64,000 nucleotides of DNA from Isoetes taiwanensis (Eukaryota; Streptophyta; Lycopodiopsida; Isoetales; Isoetaceae), in contig JAJEKV010000014.1 of the NCBI GenBank assembly GCA_021234155.1, positions 7,085,563-7,149,562 on the forward strand. The letters are read 5' to 3'. The translations under genes and the position numbers were made by a program. Below are positions 34,880 through 46,231 of this stretch, in pieces; the first letter of the stretch is position 1; each line of letters begins with the position of its first letter. The notes beneath the pieces were generated by a model, which saw nothing but the letters and a program-made list of their open reading frames with translations, had not been told where the DNA came from and searched no databases.

Positions 34880-36120
34880 TTTCATGTTTCTGATTTTACT
34901 AATTTTCTTAGTGATTTGGGTGCTACTGCTCATATGGTTGGTTCTATTCAGTCGTTATAAAGCTATCGTGATTTGATTATCAAAAAGTTTGTTTACATGT
35001 CTGATCATGGTACACAACAAGTTGTGTTATTTCTACTGCTGCAGAAACTCGGGTGTCGTCAAGGGTTTTGTACGTGATAGGTTTAGCTAAGAATCTTATT
35101 GCTGTGGCAAGATTTGTAGATCTTAGTGTTCAGGTCACATTCATTCTTGAGCAGTGCAGGATAAAACAGAATGAAAAGCTTCTTTCTGTAGCGCACATGC
35201 ATAATGATTTATGGAAACTTTCTATAGATAATAATTTTGCACATGCTATTACAACTTCTAGTACCCCTGATAGTACTCTATGCCACTCTCGTTTTGCACA
35301 TATAAAATTTTAAAGACTTCTAGAAATGAAACGTCTACTCACTGTACATGCTTTGCACTTACAAAGTCATGTCAAATTGGGAGTTTGTAATGCCCTGGGT
35401 AAGCAACACTGCCAAAAGCAACATTGCCAATCCTTTCCACACTTCGTTATTCGTGCTATTCAAACTCTTAAATTGGTACATTCTGATCTCTGTGGTCCTT
35501 CCCTTTGTCTTTGGGGGATTCTTCTTATTTTTTGTTGTTCACTGATGATTACACACGATATACTTTTGCCTATCTCTTGAAATAGAAATCAGATGTATTT
35601 GATATTTTTCAAAGTTTTTGGCAAACTTATTGAAACTCAAATTGACCCTCCTCTTAAGTTTTTACGCATTGACAATGGTGGCGAATATAGATCCAAAGTT
35701 TTTCAGGCATTTTGCACAGAACATGGGATTCAACATGAGTTTACTGTACCAGACACACCACAATAAAATGGTGTTTCTGAACGAAAGAACCACACTGTTT
35801 TAAATTCAGTAATAAGATCTATGTTGATTCATGCACATTTGTTAGACCAGTTTTGGGTTGAAGCTGTTCTTACCGTTGTTTACATTCAAAATCATCTCAC
35901 TACATCTGCACTAAAATCTATTACTCCTGTTGAGGCTTGGACAGGTATAAAACCATCAGTTTCTCATATGCGAATCTTTGGATGTATTGCTTATATATTT
36001 GTTCCTCATAAAGATCGCAAGAAACTTGACCCTAGAAGAGGTCGAAAGATTATTTTTGTTGGATATTCTACAGATTCAAATGATTACAGGTTTTTGTTAC
36101 CCCGAGACACGTAAGGTGTC
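34880..36120 (+). pseudogene. Copia protease and integrase
   Basis: Protease remnant DLGATAHMVGSI stands for the usual D-S-G-A-T-x-H-M. The integrase has KLVHSDLCGP (first D), FLRIDNGGEYRSKVF (second D) and, after one stop, NGVSERKNHTV (E), then the conserved FGCIAYIFVPHKDRKKLDPR and KIIFVGYSTDSNDYRF. Several stops and shifts. Confidence 0.85.
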
Positions 36121-36439
36121 GATTAGCCATAGCGCTATCTTTGATGAATCTACAATGGGTGGAAATACAAACTCAGTAAATCATTCAGATAGTATTCTAA
36201 CTGTTTTTCCAAATGATGATTTTACTGGTACCATTCTTGATGCTCATCAGCTGATGCTCCAGTCTTGCATGTTGCTAACGGAAGTGAGAATGTAGAAGCG
36301 CCCCATGTAAATGTTGATGTCCTTGCTGACGTTGATGTTCTTGATAATTTTGTTGATGAAGTCATTCCAAAAAATGTTGAGCCTAATCTAGAGAATAGTC
36401 TAAGGCGCACAACTCGAACTTAGGTTCCTACTTCGAAGA

Positions 36440-37000
36440 TTCTTGATTATCATGCCTTGGTTGTTTCTCATGATCCTGTTACATACGAGCAAGCCATCTC
36501 TTCACCAAATCATGAAATGTGGAAAATTGCAATGCAGGATGAATATGGCTCTTTGCTTAAAGGTACGTGGACTATGAATTGCCTCTTGGGATTGGAAGAA
36601 AAGCAATCAAGTGTAAATGGGTCTTTAAGACAAAAATGTTGGCTGATGGAATTTTTGATAAGTTTAAACCTTGATTGGTAGCCAAAGGGTACTTGCAAAT
36701 TGAAGGCATTGATTATGAAGAAACTTTTTCTCCAATTGTGCATTTGACCACTATTCATGCACTATTAGCATTTGCAGTGCAATTTGACTTGGAAGTTCAT
36801 CAGATGGATGTAAAGACTTCTTCTTTTAACGAAGATATCACAGAAGAGATTTACATGGATCAACCCAAAGGTTTTGCACTCTGTCAAGATTGAATATTTT
36901 CATTTATATTTAATGCGTGCTAATATGTTTACAAAAGCACTTTCTGAGAAGCCATTATCTGAACAAAGAATTGCTTTGGGAGCTACACTAGCTCCCCTAT
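36440..37000 (+). pseudogene. Copia reverse transcriptase, internally deleted
   Basis: Starts PVTYEQAISSPNHEMWKIAM, runs through [20 protein letters not shown] and [18 protein letters not shown] to [11 protein letters not shown], then jumps to the element's C-terminal MFTKALSEKPLSEQRIAL. The Y-x-D-D box and all of RNase H are deleted at about 36893. Confidence 0.85.
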
Positions 37001-37186
37001 GACTATACTTATACTAGGAGGGAGCTCGGGTTTTTTCCTTTTAATTCCCACAAAAGTTTTTTTTAACTCGAGCTAGAGATCAGCTGCGAGGGGACATACA
37101 TCTTGCAGCATTGTGCATTTGATCTCACCCTCGAAGGTACATGCTACTTATTTTGTTTTACAAAGAGACCAACATTGTAGAGGGGA

Positions 37187-37417
37187 TGTCGGAACGTATT
37201 TATAATACGTCCATACAATCTTAGCCTTTGTCTATTGATAGTTCATTATCTATTGATAGCTGGTCTTTGCCTATTAGCCCTTCATTATTGTATATAAGAG
37301 CATGTACTCTTCATGAATAAATTAAAACACACACTTTAGAATTACCTTGTGTTCTTTCTCTCTCGTTCTCTCTGTCTTGTTGCATCACTTTATTCCTTGC
37401 ATGTTATATTTCTAACA
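37187..37417 (+). repeat. 3' LTR of the copia element
   Basis: 231 bp, preceded by purine-rich GTAGAGGGGA. Differs from the 5' LTR by scattered changes and a small deletion near CTATTGATAGC, so the insertion is not brand new. Confidence 0.9.
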
Positions 37418-37528
37418 CGCACGACTGAAGGGCACTTGAATTGAAGGAAAAGCAGAGTTGAAGTTATGGGGGGGCGATATAATAACCATTTGATATACAG
37501 TCGCAATAGTAGCTAGTTTCAAATTTAG

Positions 37529-37552
37529 TAGTAGTAGTAGTAGTAGCTAATT
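37529..37552 (+). repeat. (TAG)n microsatellite
   Basis: About eight TAG units in non-coding sequence just right of the copia element. Confidence 0.7.
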
Positions 37553-38332
37553 TCAAATCATATTGATAATGAGGACAGAATTTACAGAGTCATTAGTAGT
37601 GGCATGACTCGAAGTCGTAGAACTTCTCAACCAGTGATTTCACCATAACATGTTCCTAAAATATGAACAGGCTTCCAAAAATTTCTCATTATCCTTATAA
37701 GGCAAGGGTCAAAGCATTCATTTTCGTGCAGATGCCACAGCTCAAAATTAGGGTGTTTTCTCCCTTAAAAATCTGGATATTTGTCAAAAAGAAAAAATCC
37801 TGTTTAATCTTTATGAGAAGACAAAAATCTAATTGTTTCCTAAAAAAAAAAAATTGTGGAAAATAGGGCTTCCCTTCTTGATATGGCCACATCATTCAAA
37901 AAGCACGAGTTGAGGGTAAATGTAAGTTTACGTTTTCTTCTGCCTTCACATTTAAAAATATTTTGTGACATACCTTAACCCTTAGTCCTCAAAAGATTAT
38001 CTTGATTTGACCATTGCCCATCGTTAGATCAAAGTGAGGTTATTTTGCATAACCTCTAGAATACTCTTTTTCTAAGAATATGCTAAAGATTATTATGATA
38101 TCTTTAGAATATGCTATATTATGGAATATTCTATAGATTAATGTGATAATCTTCTCGCACAAGGGTTAAAAGGAGGACCCTCCCCTCTCACAGATTATGG
38201 CCAAGGGTTATTGCCATAATCTGCTCGAGGGGAGGGTTAACCTCCTCTTCATGTGGTAGGTGGAGTCATATATGAACCCAGAAGGCTAGCATGTGAGTAA
38301 ATCTCCTCTTCATATATTGATCAGGGTTCTGA

Positions 38333-38402
38333 CAAAGGTTTGGAAAAATGGATTTTGACAAAGGTTCGAAAAATGGGTTTGACGAAGGTTCGAAAAATGG
38401 AT
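38333..38402 (+). repeat. Short tandem repeat, about 24-bp unit
   Basis: Three units of TTTGACAAAGGTTCGAAAAA with small changes. Confidence 0.7.
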
Positions 38403-38856
38403 TCTGTTATTTCGTCTATAATTGGCAAAAGAAATGGATGTGGTGTGGAAGACCAGAGAAGAGATATGGACCCGATGAAAAAAATAAGCCATATGCTTTC
38501 CAAGACAGCTTTGTTTCTGTTGCTAAAGTGGTGATGCCAGATCTGCCCAAAGCATGGGATCAGACATATGAAATTGTCCTGGCCTTAGATATCCAAGTTC
38601 CAGCCAATAGGGCAGTGCTTTTGAGGCCTTTATCAATCTGCCAAATGCAGATGCGCATAACTCCATAAACACAATACAATTTGTACGCTTCATACAGGTG
38701 AGTGGTTCACATTCTCAGCTGGCATCTCGCACTGTTAGCTTCGGGATCGGAGACAAGATCAATGAGTTGGAGTGTCCAAGAAATCCTCTAGTCTCCATGG
38801 TCAGGCCTGGTGACAAGGATTCTCCAATCATCATAGATAACATAAGCATCACTTGA
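38348..38856 (+). pseudogene. Polyphenol oxidase (tyrosinase family) C-terminal fragment
   Basis: Frame one gives SVAKVVMPDLPKAWDQTYEI and LALDIQVPANR. After a frameshift near 38615 the second frame reads AFEAFINLPNADAHNS, then TVSFGIGDKINELECP, LVSMVRPGDKDSP and IDNISIT stop. This follows the layout of the plant polyphenol oxidase C-terminal domain (F-D-V-F-I-N, then a beta-rich end with V-x-x-V-P-R-G and a final I-x-I-x). The copper-binding centre is absent. The start overlaps a short repeat (38333-38402) that gives FDKGSKNGFDEGSKNGF. Identification is by shape, not by close match. Confidence 0.45.
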
Positions 38857-39519
38857 GAATCCTCAAACGAATGAATCCTACACATCATTGTATAAAAGAA
38901 TGCCTCTTTGCTTGACATTCCCTGTTTGGAAACAATGCCGATACCGTTAGGAGAAGGCATTGTTGACACAACAATCTCAGACAAAGAGACATTCCCTTTA
39001 TGTGGAAGCAACTTGCTTTGCATTCTGCGGGCAGTAAAAATCTGTTGCAGCTCCCAGAATAAGAGGTAAGAGTTTAAAAATGTAATATAACTTGCTTCGG
39101 AATGCAAGATAAATCCAAGAATGCAAGGTAATTGACTTCAGAATGCAAGGTAAATCCAAGAACAAGTAGAACCGAGGAAAAATCTTAAGTAGACGTTATA
39201 CTCTTCCCATCCTATAGGGAACCTGATCTTGACTTTTATTTTGATCACAGAATGCATATTATACATATTGGAATGGTTCCTTTAACGCTGTTGAAGCTAG
39301 GAAATCTGCAAAGCCCTGAGCATGTGCGTGTGTGTGGGTGTGTATGTGTAGAGAACATCTTAGCTAAAGCTAAACCCACTGAAGCTAAATTTTAACTAAC
39401 CCATTGTAGAGTAGTGTTACAAATACAAATAAGACTGCAAAACATCTCTTTAAAGTAGACTAAAATGACATTCAGACAACTATGAAAATATGTCACACAC
39501 TTAAGGCCTTAGCTGTTAA

Positions 39520-39665
39520 CTGCATCCATAGCCAGCAAAAACGAAGTTACTTGCAGGCCGTATTATAGGTATCGTAGCAAAGAAACACTTGACTGCATCA
39601 ATAGCAAGCAAACAAAGGAAGTTAGTTGCAAGCTGTATTACAGGTATCGTAGCAAAGAAACACTT
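39520..39665 (+). repeat. 73-bp tandem duplication
   Basis: CTGCATCCATAGCCAGC at 39520 and CTGCATCAATAGCAAGC at 39593; both units end GGTATCGTAGCAAAGAAACA. Several substitutions between units. Confidence 0.8.
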
Positions 39666-41796
39666 GTTATCAATGTCAAAAGTATGGTCCAAAACAAATC
39701 ATAAATTAGTCATATTGTAGCACACACTTTATGAACTAACTATATTCTTAAGCTTGGGAAGATACAGTCCGTTGCAATCAAGTAGGAAAAAAGAATATTA
39801 TATAGAGGAAAGCTCGTACCAGCAATACTATTTGACTTGCATTATATTCAGAGTATATTAATTTAACCATTATTAAGAAACCTAGAGATGCATAAACATA
39901 GGTGTAGGAGTAGCAATGTATCAGACTACCGTATAATTTCAGCCACATATAGATGTATCAGCCCATCACATAAGAAGCTTTTACAATCAATATGACAGAA
40001 GTTGAAATGCGTTTTGTTGACAAATAGGTGCATCGTATCATTATTTTATTCCTATATATAATTAAAGCAGTTTTAATTGCCTTTCCCAGACATAGCCGGA
40101 TGCAAAATACCAGATCAGAAATTAGATTTTAAGTCCAGAACATCCCCCCTGTAATCTATCAAATCACAAGCGACACAAACCAAGCAGGTAATCAGACCTG
40201 CTTTGAAGAGCCATCATCATCAAGATGCCCAGAAGTGGAAATCATACTTAATTGCACGTGTTGTCCAGAGTTCACAGTGGATATCAGTATGTTTTAACTG
40301 CCAGTAAACTGAGAGGATGATGAAACAAGGCCTCTGACAGTACTACAGCATGGTCCTGGCTTTGGATAACCAGGACATTGCCCATTCTCTTTATTTGTAG
40401 GAAATCTACATGTAGTAGCTGTCCATGCAGTCTACAAAATCTGAAAGAGCACTGTCTGCTTCTTCCCGATGTGATATTGCCTAGACATGCATATACTGCA
40501 CAAATTCGTGAGTGGAGCATGCAAGTAATTTTAAAACATACTGATCTTGAAATTGGACCTGTAGCAACGCTAGAAGCAGCACATAATACTACTGGATGAT
40601 GCCATGGTTCAAGGCAACATTGCAGACAAATAGTTCTCTACCATCTATCTGCTTGGATGCCTATACAAATTGCAAAATGCAGGGATCTCATGCACGTGCT
40701 CAAAATAAAGGCATGAAAATGAAATGGAATGTACCTCCTGAGTCTACACCTAACCAGAATTTCACTACATTTGCAAGCTTGAAAACAAATGCCATGAGTG
40801 TATTGGTCATATTTATCAGAAGTAAATGGTACTTTATTATCAGGCATGGAACAACCTTGAATGCAAGCAATATCACAAAGAAAACCTTCCGAAATGAATG
40901 CAAAATGGGCTTGTTGTAGTTTACCTTGCATAATTTTGAGATGGCTTTATATTCTGGAACTTTATGATTGCTCACCAGCTTTCTTTGCAGCTCTCAATAA
41001 TAACTCTCTCAGATATTGATATAGCTGATCAGATAGTAAGACCAGGAATCAAAATTAAGGAGCTGGCACATTCCTAACCTCATTATTATGCATAGAGGCA
41101 ACAAACAACAGGAATGAGCAAAAATATAACAACACGAATGAGCAAAAAATTTACAACATCAAATCTATTGTCTAAAGACTTCAGATCAATGTCCAAATGC
41201 TGTTAAAGTGCAAGAAATAATGGGGCTAACTCAAAACATGTAAGGAATGAAGTCTTGAGGGAATGGCATTAGAAGTAATGCCTTACAGGCTTAGAGCCAT
41301 TGCACTGTGATGGAGGCATGAGAAAAGTTCAATGTCATTGAAATGTCTTTAGGGGACATTCTTGGCGTGTCAATCAGCTATAAGTGTGTAGGTGTGGTTT
41401 CCACGCTAGATGGACATTCCTACAGGCATAAAATTAGGCAAGAGTCTGTTTCTTAAAATCTCGACGTAATTTCAATGATATGGGAATAGATCATTCCAAA
41501 TTATAATGGCAGAGTGAAATTGGTTGAAATTGCCTTTGAGACAATGTCAAACATGGATGAACTTCCATGAAAGCAAAGAACTTTTGTGATTCACAAGGAG
41601 TTGACTTGGTCATGTTGTCCCTAGCATGACATATTCCATTGAATTGGTCGGAGTGAGCTTAATTCTGCAATGAGATTTTTTGAAGCATTACCTATACAAT
41701 TTCGTTGAAATGGGGTTACAACTTAGAGGTCAACCCCACCGACATGCTTATCTACCTGCCATTGTGTGTCCAAAGATACATGTTATCTAATACTGA
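39666..41796. other. Upstream region of the bHLH gene, no gene seen
   Basis: AT-rich and without recognisable coding sequence. The last few hundred bases should hold the bHLH promoter, but I cannot point to a convincing TATA box. Confidence 0.35.
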
Positions 41797-42660
41797 ATGG
41801 AGGCAATATGGGAAGATCTACAGCTTGGATTATCGTCTAGTCCATCCTGCTCGATCTGGGACTATTGGCCTCAATTATCCTACGATGAGGAATCGATGAT
41901 ATCCCCATTTTTGCTTCCTACATGCCCAGACATCCCAATTTCAATTCTCCAATCAACCAACAGAGGTGGAAAACTGGAGCCAGGCTTGAGGGAAGAGCAC
42001 GTCTTTCAGAAACGAGTTCGGCGAGTACGTTAGTGTAGCTCTGAATAAGGAAGAATCTGTAAGAAATTCAGAAATATACCTAGTTGTTTTTGTTCAGGAA
42101 GGGCCGCAAGTCCGGCAGTCGAGAAGACGTGGTGGTGTGAAGGCTCCCGCTTTGAATACAGATGGGACGAGCCGAGCCAAACGTGGCGCTGCAACTGATC
42201 CTCAAAGCGTTTATGCAAGAGTATGTTTTTAGGTTTAGATTGCATGCTTTTTTTTTTTGCCCCTTCTAAATCATGCAGATTTTGCAGCAACGAAGAGAGA
42301 GAATAAATTCAAGGCTCAGAACTCTTCAAACCTTGGTGCCCAGTGGACCAAAGGTCTGGCACTTTATTCTCTTTAGGAAGAATGTGTATATCATATTCCA
42401 TCATAGGCTTTACTTAGATTGGCATTCTTTCTTCTAGGTGGATATTTTGTCTATGCTAGATGAGACCATCAAGTACGTGAAATTTCTGGAGTTACAACTC
42501 AAGGTACAATATCAATCTGCTTGTAAAATGCAAGAAATGCAACCCTTCAAGGCTTATGATTGGTCTACAGTTTTTACAGTCTGACGAACTTTGGATGTTC
42601 ACGCCAACAACATATAATGGGTTTCAATTTGGCACTCATCATCCTTCTAATTATGCCTAG
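41797..42660 (+). CDS. RSL-type bHLH transcription factor (five exons)
   Basis: Exons 41797-42024, 42098-42220, 42288-42353, 42438-42503 and 42571-42660 join in phase 0 to about 190 residues, ATG to TAG. It starts MEAIWEDLQLGLSSSP. The DNA-binding helix reads RGAATDPQSVYAR then QRRERINSRLRTLQTLVPSG, with the glutamate and arginines needed for E-box binding. Helix 2 is VDILSMLDETIKYVKFLELQ. The tail FLQSDELWMFTPTTYNG matches the L-L-S-S-D-D-L-W-M-Y-A-P motif of RHD6/RSL (subfamily VIIIc) factors, which switch on root-hair and rhizoid growth. Introns are short with GT/AG ends. The exon 3 donor, GTCTGG, is weak. No stop or frameshift, so I judge it functional. The N-terminal part is shorter than in most RSL proteins, and a further 5' exon is possible. 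Confidence 0.8.
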
Positions 42661-43697
42661 CTGACATATAAATAACAAGTTAATGAGACACTGACATATA
42701 ATAAGAAGAGAAAGTGAGTCAAAATCGACGTTCTGTCTCTTTAAACATTAGTGCATACATATACATATGCCAATAAATAATGACATGGTATTGACAATTT
42801 CAAGCATTTGTTGTATTTATTCCTATATATATTCACATCTAGCAGGTGGAAGTTTCTCTAAGAAGTGTTAGAAGGAGAAACATTATTTCGGCGCATTATT
42901 TCATTCACTGTAGGCTTTCTCCATAGATTTTTCAGATTGACATAAAGAAATAGACCATTTGGTTGGTCCCCATGGACGTTAAAAATCAATTCAATCCTAG
43001 TCGAGGCTCGTAAAACTCATCAAATAGACATATATCTAAGCATATCTTTTATATGGTCGAGAGTGGAGAGTCGCACACTTGCATATCGAAAAATGAAAGG
43101 AATATCCAGTTATATTAACATGCACCTTAGACAATTAGGAAGGGAAATAACAGACTGTTGGCTAATGTAGCTAATGTACATGATGATGGCTTATCAATTG
43201 GAATAAGAAATCCATCCCATTAGATTTTCAGAGATAACCCTAGTGATAATCCCTTATCAAGGGGCATCGATGACTATGAAGTTTATTTAGATCGTTCCAA
43301 AAAGAAAACGATAAAACAAATCAAAGACAAGTGCCACCACTACATCTGCATATTACCAACAGCAAAATGCAATTATGATAATTCCAATATGGTAGGGTTA
43401 TTCACGTGTGTCATGCAACAAATACCTTTTCAAAATACATGATGGTATTTCGAAATCTGCATGAAGCCATAGCTTACAGAGGGGCTGGTCATACGCGGAA
43501 AAAGCTTATAAAACAACAATAATAAGAGTGCACAATAATTAAGTAGAAGGAGAATGGGATCTGAAATATGCCTAAAACCTTCTAAGATAAACACCAAAAT
43601 CGCATTTGTCCAAGTAGAAAAGATGAGTCAAACTTGCAATAACCAACGAAGATATTTAAGCATATTTTGAGGGAATGATAATAATGCCCTACTTTAG
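42661..43697. other. Downstream of the bHLH gene, no gene seen
   Basis: AT-rich; would include the bHLH 3' untranslated region. No repeats or domains noticed. Confidence 0.35.
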
Positions 43698-44181
43698 ATG
43701 TTAGAATTCTGTCCATTGGATTAGTAATTAAGAGATCTTGTGTTCAAGTCTCTGGGGGTCCGTCATATGTCCTCATGAACGCTGCCAATGTGGCATGACG
43801 TATACAAGAATGTTCTTCTTGTGTTGATTCCGGGGAGGAAACAAGAGACGACGCCGTTAAGCGGAGACCCCTATTGACTCCCCAGAATCAACACAAGAAG
43901 AACATTCGTGCAATGTGAATGCTGGTTAGTTACAATTTAGCCCCAGAATGTAGGTAAGATCCTCCGGAATGCAGGTAAAATGGTAGAATCTATGCATAAA
44001 ACACAGAACGTCGGGTAAAAACATGGAATGCCCGATAAAAACCCAGTGATGTTCATGCTTTAACATTCCAGGAAAGAATAGATGCCATATGGCGAGGCGT
44101 GGTTAGGTGACGCGGGTGAATTGTAACTAACCTGCATTTACATAAAGATACTATCTATCCATCCATCCATCCATCCATCCA
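43698..44181 (+). mobile_element. SINE-like element with long hairpin and (ATCC)n tail
   Basis: Starts with a tRNA-like head: A-box-like TGGATTAGTAATTAAG and B-box-like TGTTCAAGTCTC about 25 bases on. The middle carries a 30-bp inverted repeat (43808-43837 and 43878-43907). Then come repeats of GGAATGC-GGTAAAA words, and the element ends in seven ATCC units (44155-44181). A microsatellite tail in place of poly(A) matches the LINE family in this window, which could supply the enzyme (inference). Confidence 0.5.
43808..43907 (+). repeat. 30-bp inverted repeat (hairpin)
   Basis: Left arm 43808-43837 begins GAATGTTCTTCTTGTGTTG; right arm 43878-43907 is its complement with one mismatch (29 of 30). 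The 40-base spacer would form the loop. Confidence 0.85.
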
Positions 44182-44300
44182 TCTGTCTAAGAGAAGAGAG
44201 TTGGTTACTTGGCTGGGAACCTTTTCCTAGAGCAAGAGGTTTATGACAAAAGCTAATAAATTATAGAGAAAACTATCAAAATACCTCTATGAGTTTATGT

Positions 44301-44459
44301 GCGCTAGGTAACTGACCGGATTGAGGGGTTTTCGGCCGGTAAACCGGCAGGCGGCGCCGCCGGGAGTGGTGTCACCGGGAGTGGCATTAGCCGGGAGCGG
44401 CGCCGTCACCTGCCGGTTTACTGGCCGGAAACCCCGAAATCCGGCCGGCTACTAAACGT
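44301..44459 (+). repeat. GC-rich inverted repeat, about 51-bp arms
   Basis: The inner parts of the arms, 44325-44351 (starting GGGGTTTTCGGCC) and 44409-44435, match in 25 of 27 positions; looser similarity extends each arm to about 51 bases. The spacer is rich in CCGGGAG. The whole unit is far more GC-rich than its surroundings and could be a small foldback element. Confidence 0.65.
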
Positions 44460-44563
44460 AAACCGGCATTTGGTGGAAATTTCGGCCGTGATTCTTGCTT
44501 CAATCTGCTTCGATCTTGCTTCAATCTACCTTAATCGCTTCAATCTACCACCATCTGTCTTAA

Positions 44564-45101
44564 TTGCTTCAATCTGCGTCAAGCGCAGCCCATCCCTTCT
44601 TTGAAATCTGCCAAGATCATTCAGAAGGATTCACCACTATTTCAGCAAGGGGATTTGAAGGCTTAGACGTCGTAGATTGCATTGAACAGGTCTTAGATTG
44701 CTCGAAACAGTTTCGCGCCTGCTTGTTTCTACCTTCGCATTGGCCATCATGGTCGACGCTCTGCTGCGCAACAAAAGGAGAAGAAATCACTGCAAAAGGG
44801 GTTCGATTCGTGGAGATAAGTAAACTCCAAGCAAGACAGTTGGGTCTGTTTAACGATCTGCCCAACTCCGACGAACAGCTCCATTTTTTTGCTTGCCACA
44901 AATTTTCTCACACCAAAAGCCCTGTGTCAGAGCTTGAAAATGTCTCCAAAATGCTGGCTTCCAGCTCGTTGGAGTATCGGAAAGATGTTTTGGTTCTTGG
45001 ACCGTCTGCGCCTGCTTTATATGCGGATCATATCCAGCGTGGTTTGTCAGATCTTAAATCTATGCCAGATGGGTATTCTCTCAAATTTGAAGCGCAACTA
45101 G
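44564..45101 (+). CDS. Exon of an unknown protein
   Basis: About 179 codons are open, ending GCAACTAG before a good donor GTAAGT (45102). There is no early ATG, so the exon may start at an acceptor or the ATG lies elsewhere. It reads FFEICQDHSEGFTTISARGF, then KGVRFVEISKLQARQLGLF and VLVLGPSAPALYADHIQRGL. I recognise no domain. A possible next exon near 45655-45728 (FTAVEDMQKLFFEGIW) would follow an intron filled by tRNA-like repeats. Just upstream (44487-44580) the word GCTTCAATCT is repeated four to five times. Confidence 0.4.
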
Positions 45102-45174
45102 GTAAGTATTTACTCTACCAGAGTGAAACCATGACTGAGCTAAATCTCGATCTGCTACAACGGCAACTATGTGG

Positions 45175-45320
45175 AGGTTGTGACGATTAATCATCAGGTC
45201 TGGAGCGTGAGATTCGGTTTCACCCAAATCATCGTGGCCTTTTCGGTTAAGATGCACAGCTATCACTTCAGAGGTAGTGGGTTCAAGTCCCGTTCAGACC
45301 TTCAAATGTGGCAGTATGAT
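45175..45320 (+). repeat. tRNA-derived repeat, copy 1
   Basis: Contains GGCCTTTTCGGTTAAG (A-box-like) and GTGGGTTCAAGTCCCG (B box, T-arm-like), closed by CAGACC that can pair with the GGTCTGG near its start. No full tRNA fold, so a SINE-like unit. Confidence 0.55.
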
Positions 45321-45481
45321 TTGGATAACTCATGCCCTAGTGGTGTGGGCAACTCGTAATAGGGTTGGGGGTCCAGATGGTTGTCATCATACTCCTTGGT
45401 TTCAGTCATTTGCAGATCGATTTCGGTTCGCCCCAAATTCCCCCGGTTGCAAGCCTTCAAGGAGGGGGACTTTGAGAGGAG

Positions 45482-45625
45482 GATAGTGTGATGATTAACC
45501 ATCAGGTCTGGAGTGTGTGATTCGGTTTTATCCAAATTATCATGGCCTTTTCAGTTAGGATGCACAGCTACCACTTCAGAGGCAGTGGGTTCAAGTCTCG
45601 TTCAGACCCTTAAATGTGACAGAGT
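45482..45625 (+). repeat. tRNA-derived repeat, copy 2
   Basis: Same order as copy 1 about 307 bp downstream, with GTGGGTTCAAGTCTCG and scattered changes. The two lie in the same orientation in the likely intron of the unknown gene. Confidence 0.55.
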
Positions 45626-46231
45626 TCAGATTTGCCAATGTTTTATTGATTTTAAAGGTTTCACAGCTGTTGAGGACATGCAAAAGCTGTTTTTTGAAGG
45701 AATCTGGATATACAGAGTCCAAAATTAGTTACAATCTACCCATCTGGTAGATCTGCGGGAGGAGAAGAGATATCAGGTTACGCTGCAGCCCAGGTCGGAT
45801 TTGAAGAAAATATTTACAGGTGAAGGCGAGTTTCCTCTTCCGATCGAGATGGATTTGTTTCAAAGCTCAAGATCCTGCTTCTTCAAGACTCCGCCCCTAT
45901 TTGTTTGTTGAAGCTCTGAGGCTATGGCTGGCGACGACATTCTGAGGCTATGGCCTGCAGCTATGGTCGGAAGGTCTCCCTCTGCACAAATACAGAAATG
46001 GCCGCCCGGAGTAGAAAACAGATGCGAAAACAGGGGAAGCCGATACAAAAACAGGTCTGGAAGCTATGGCGACAGTGCAAGCGGCGCCACCAAGAACCTG
46101 TAAACACCAAATTACCTATAAGAAATAAACACAGGAAAATCGAGGAATTTCCGCCAAATGGCAGTTTATGTAATTACCAAAATACCTTTATGATTTTTAA
46201 ATTACCAAAATGCCCTTGTTTACAGTATACA

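Larger units (their letters stand above)
27198..37417 (+). mobile_element. Ty1-copia retrotransposon with a nested chromovirus
   Basis: Bounded by LTRs (27198-27440, 37187-37417) that start TGTYGGAACG and end TTCTAACA, with the same 5-bp duplication CGCAC outside (27193-27197, 37418-37422). A tRNA-Met-type primer site follows the 5' LTR. Domain order is gag, zinc knuckle, protease, integrase, reverse transcriptase, the copia order. It is dead: gag is cut by a chromovirus (about 27715-34355), frames are broken, and the reverse transcriptase end plus RNase H are deleted between about 36890 and 36910. Confidence 0.9.

Noticed and set aside
38715-39107. Minus-strand protein of 130 codons
   Set aside because: It is the shadow of the plus-strand polyphenol-oxidase-like frame, which has recognisable domain shape.
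45230-45302. tRNA gene
   Set aside because: The T-arm and outer pairing look right, but no proper D arm and 7-base anticodon loop could be laid out. A SINE-like repeat fits better.
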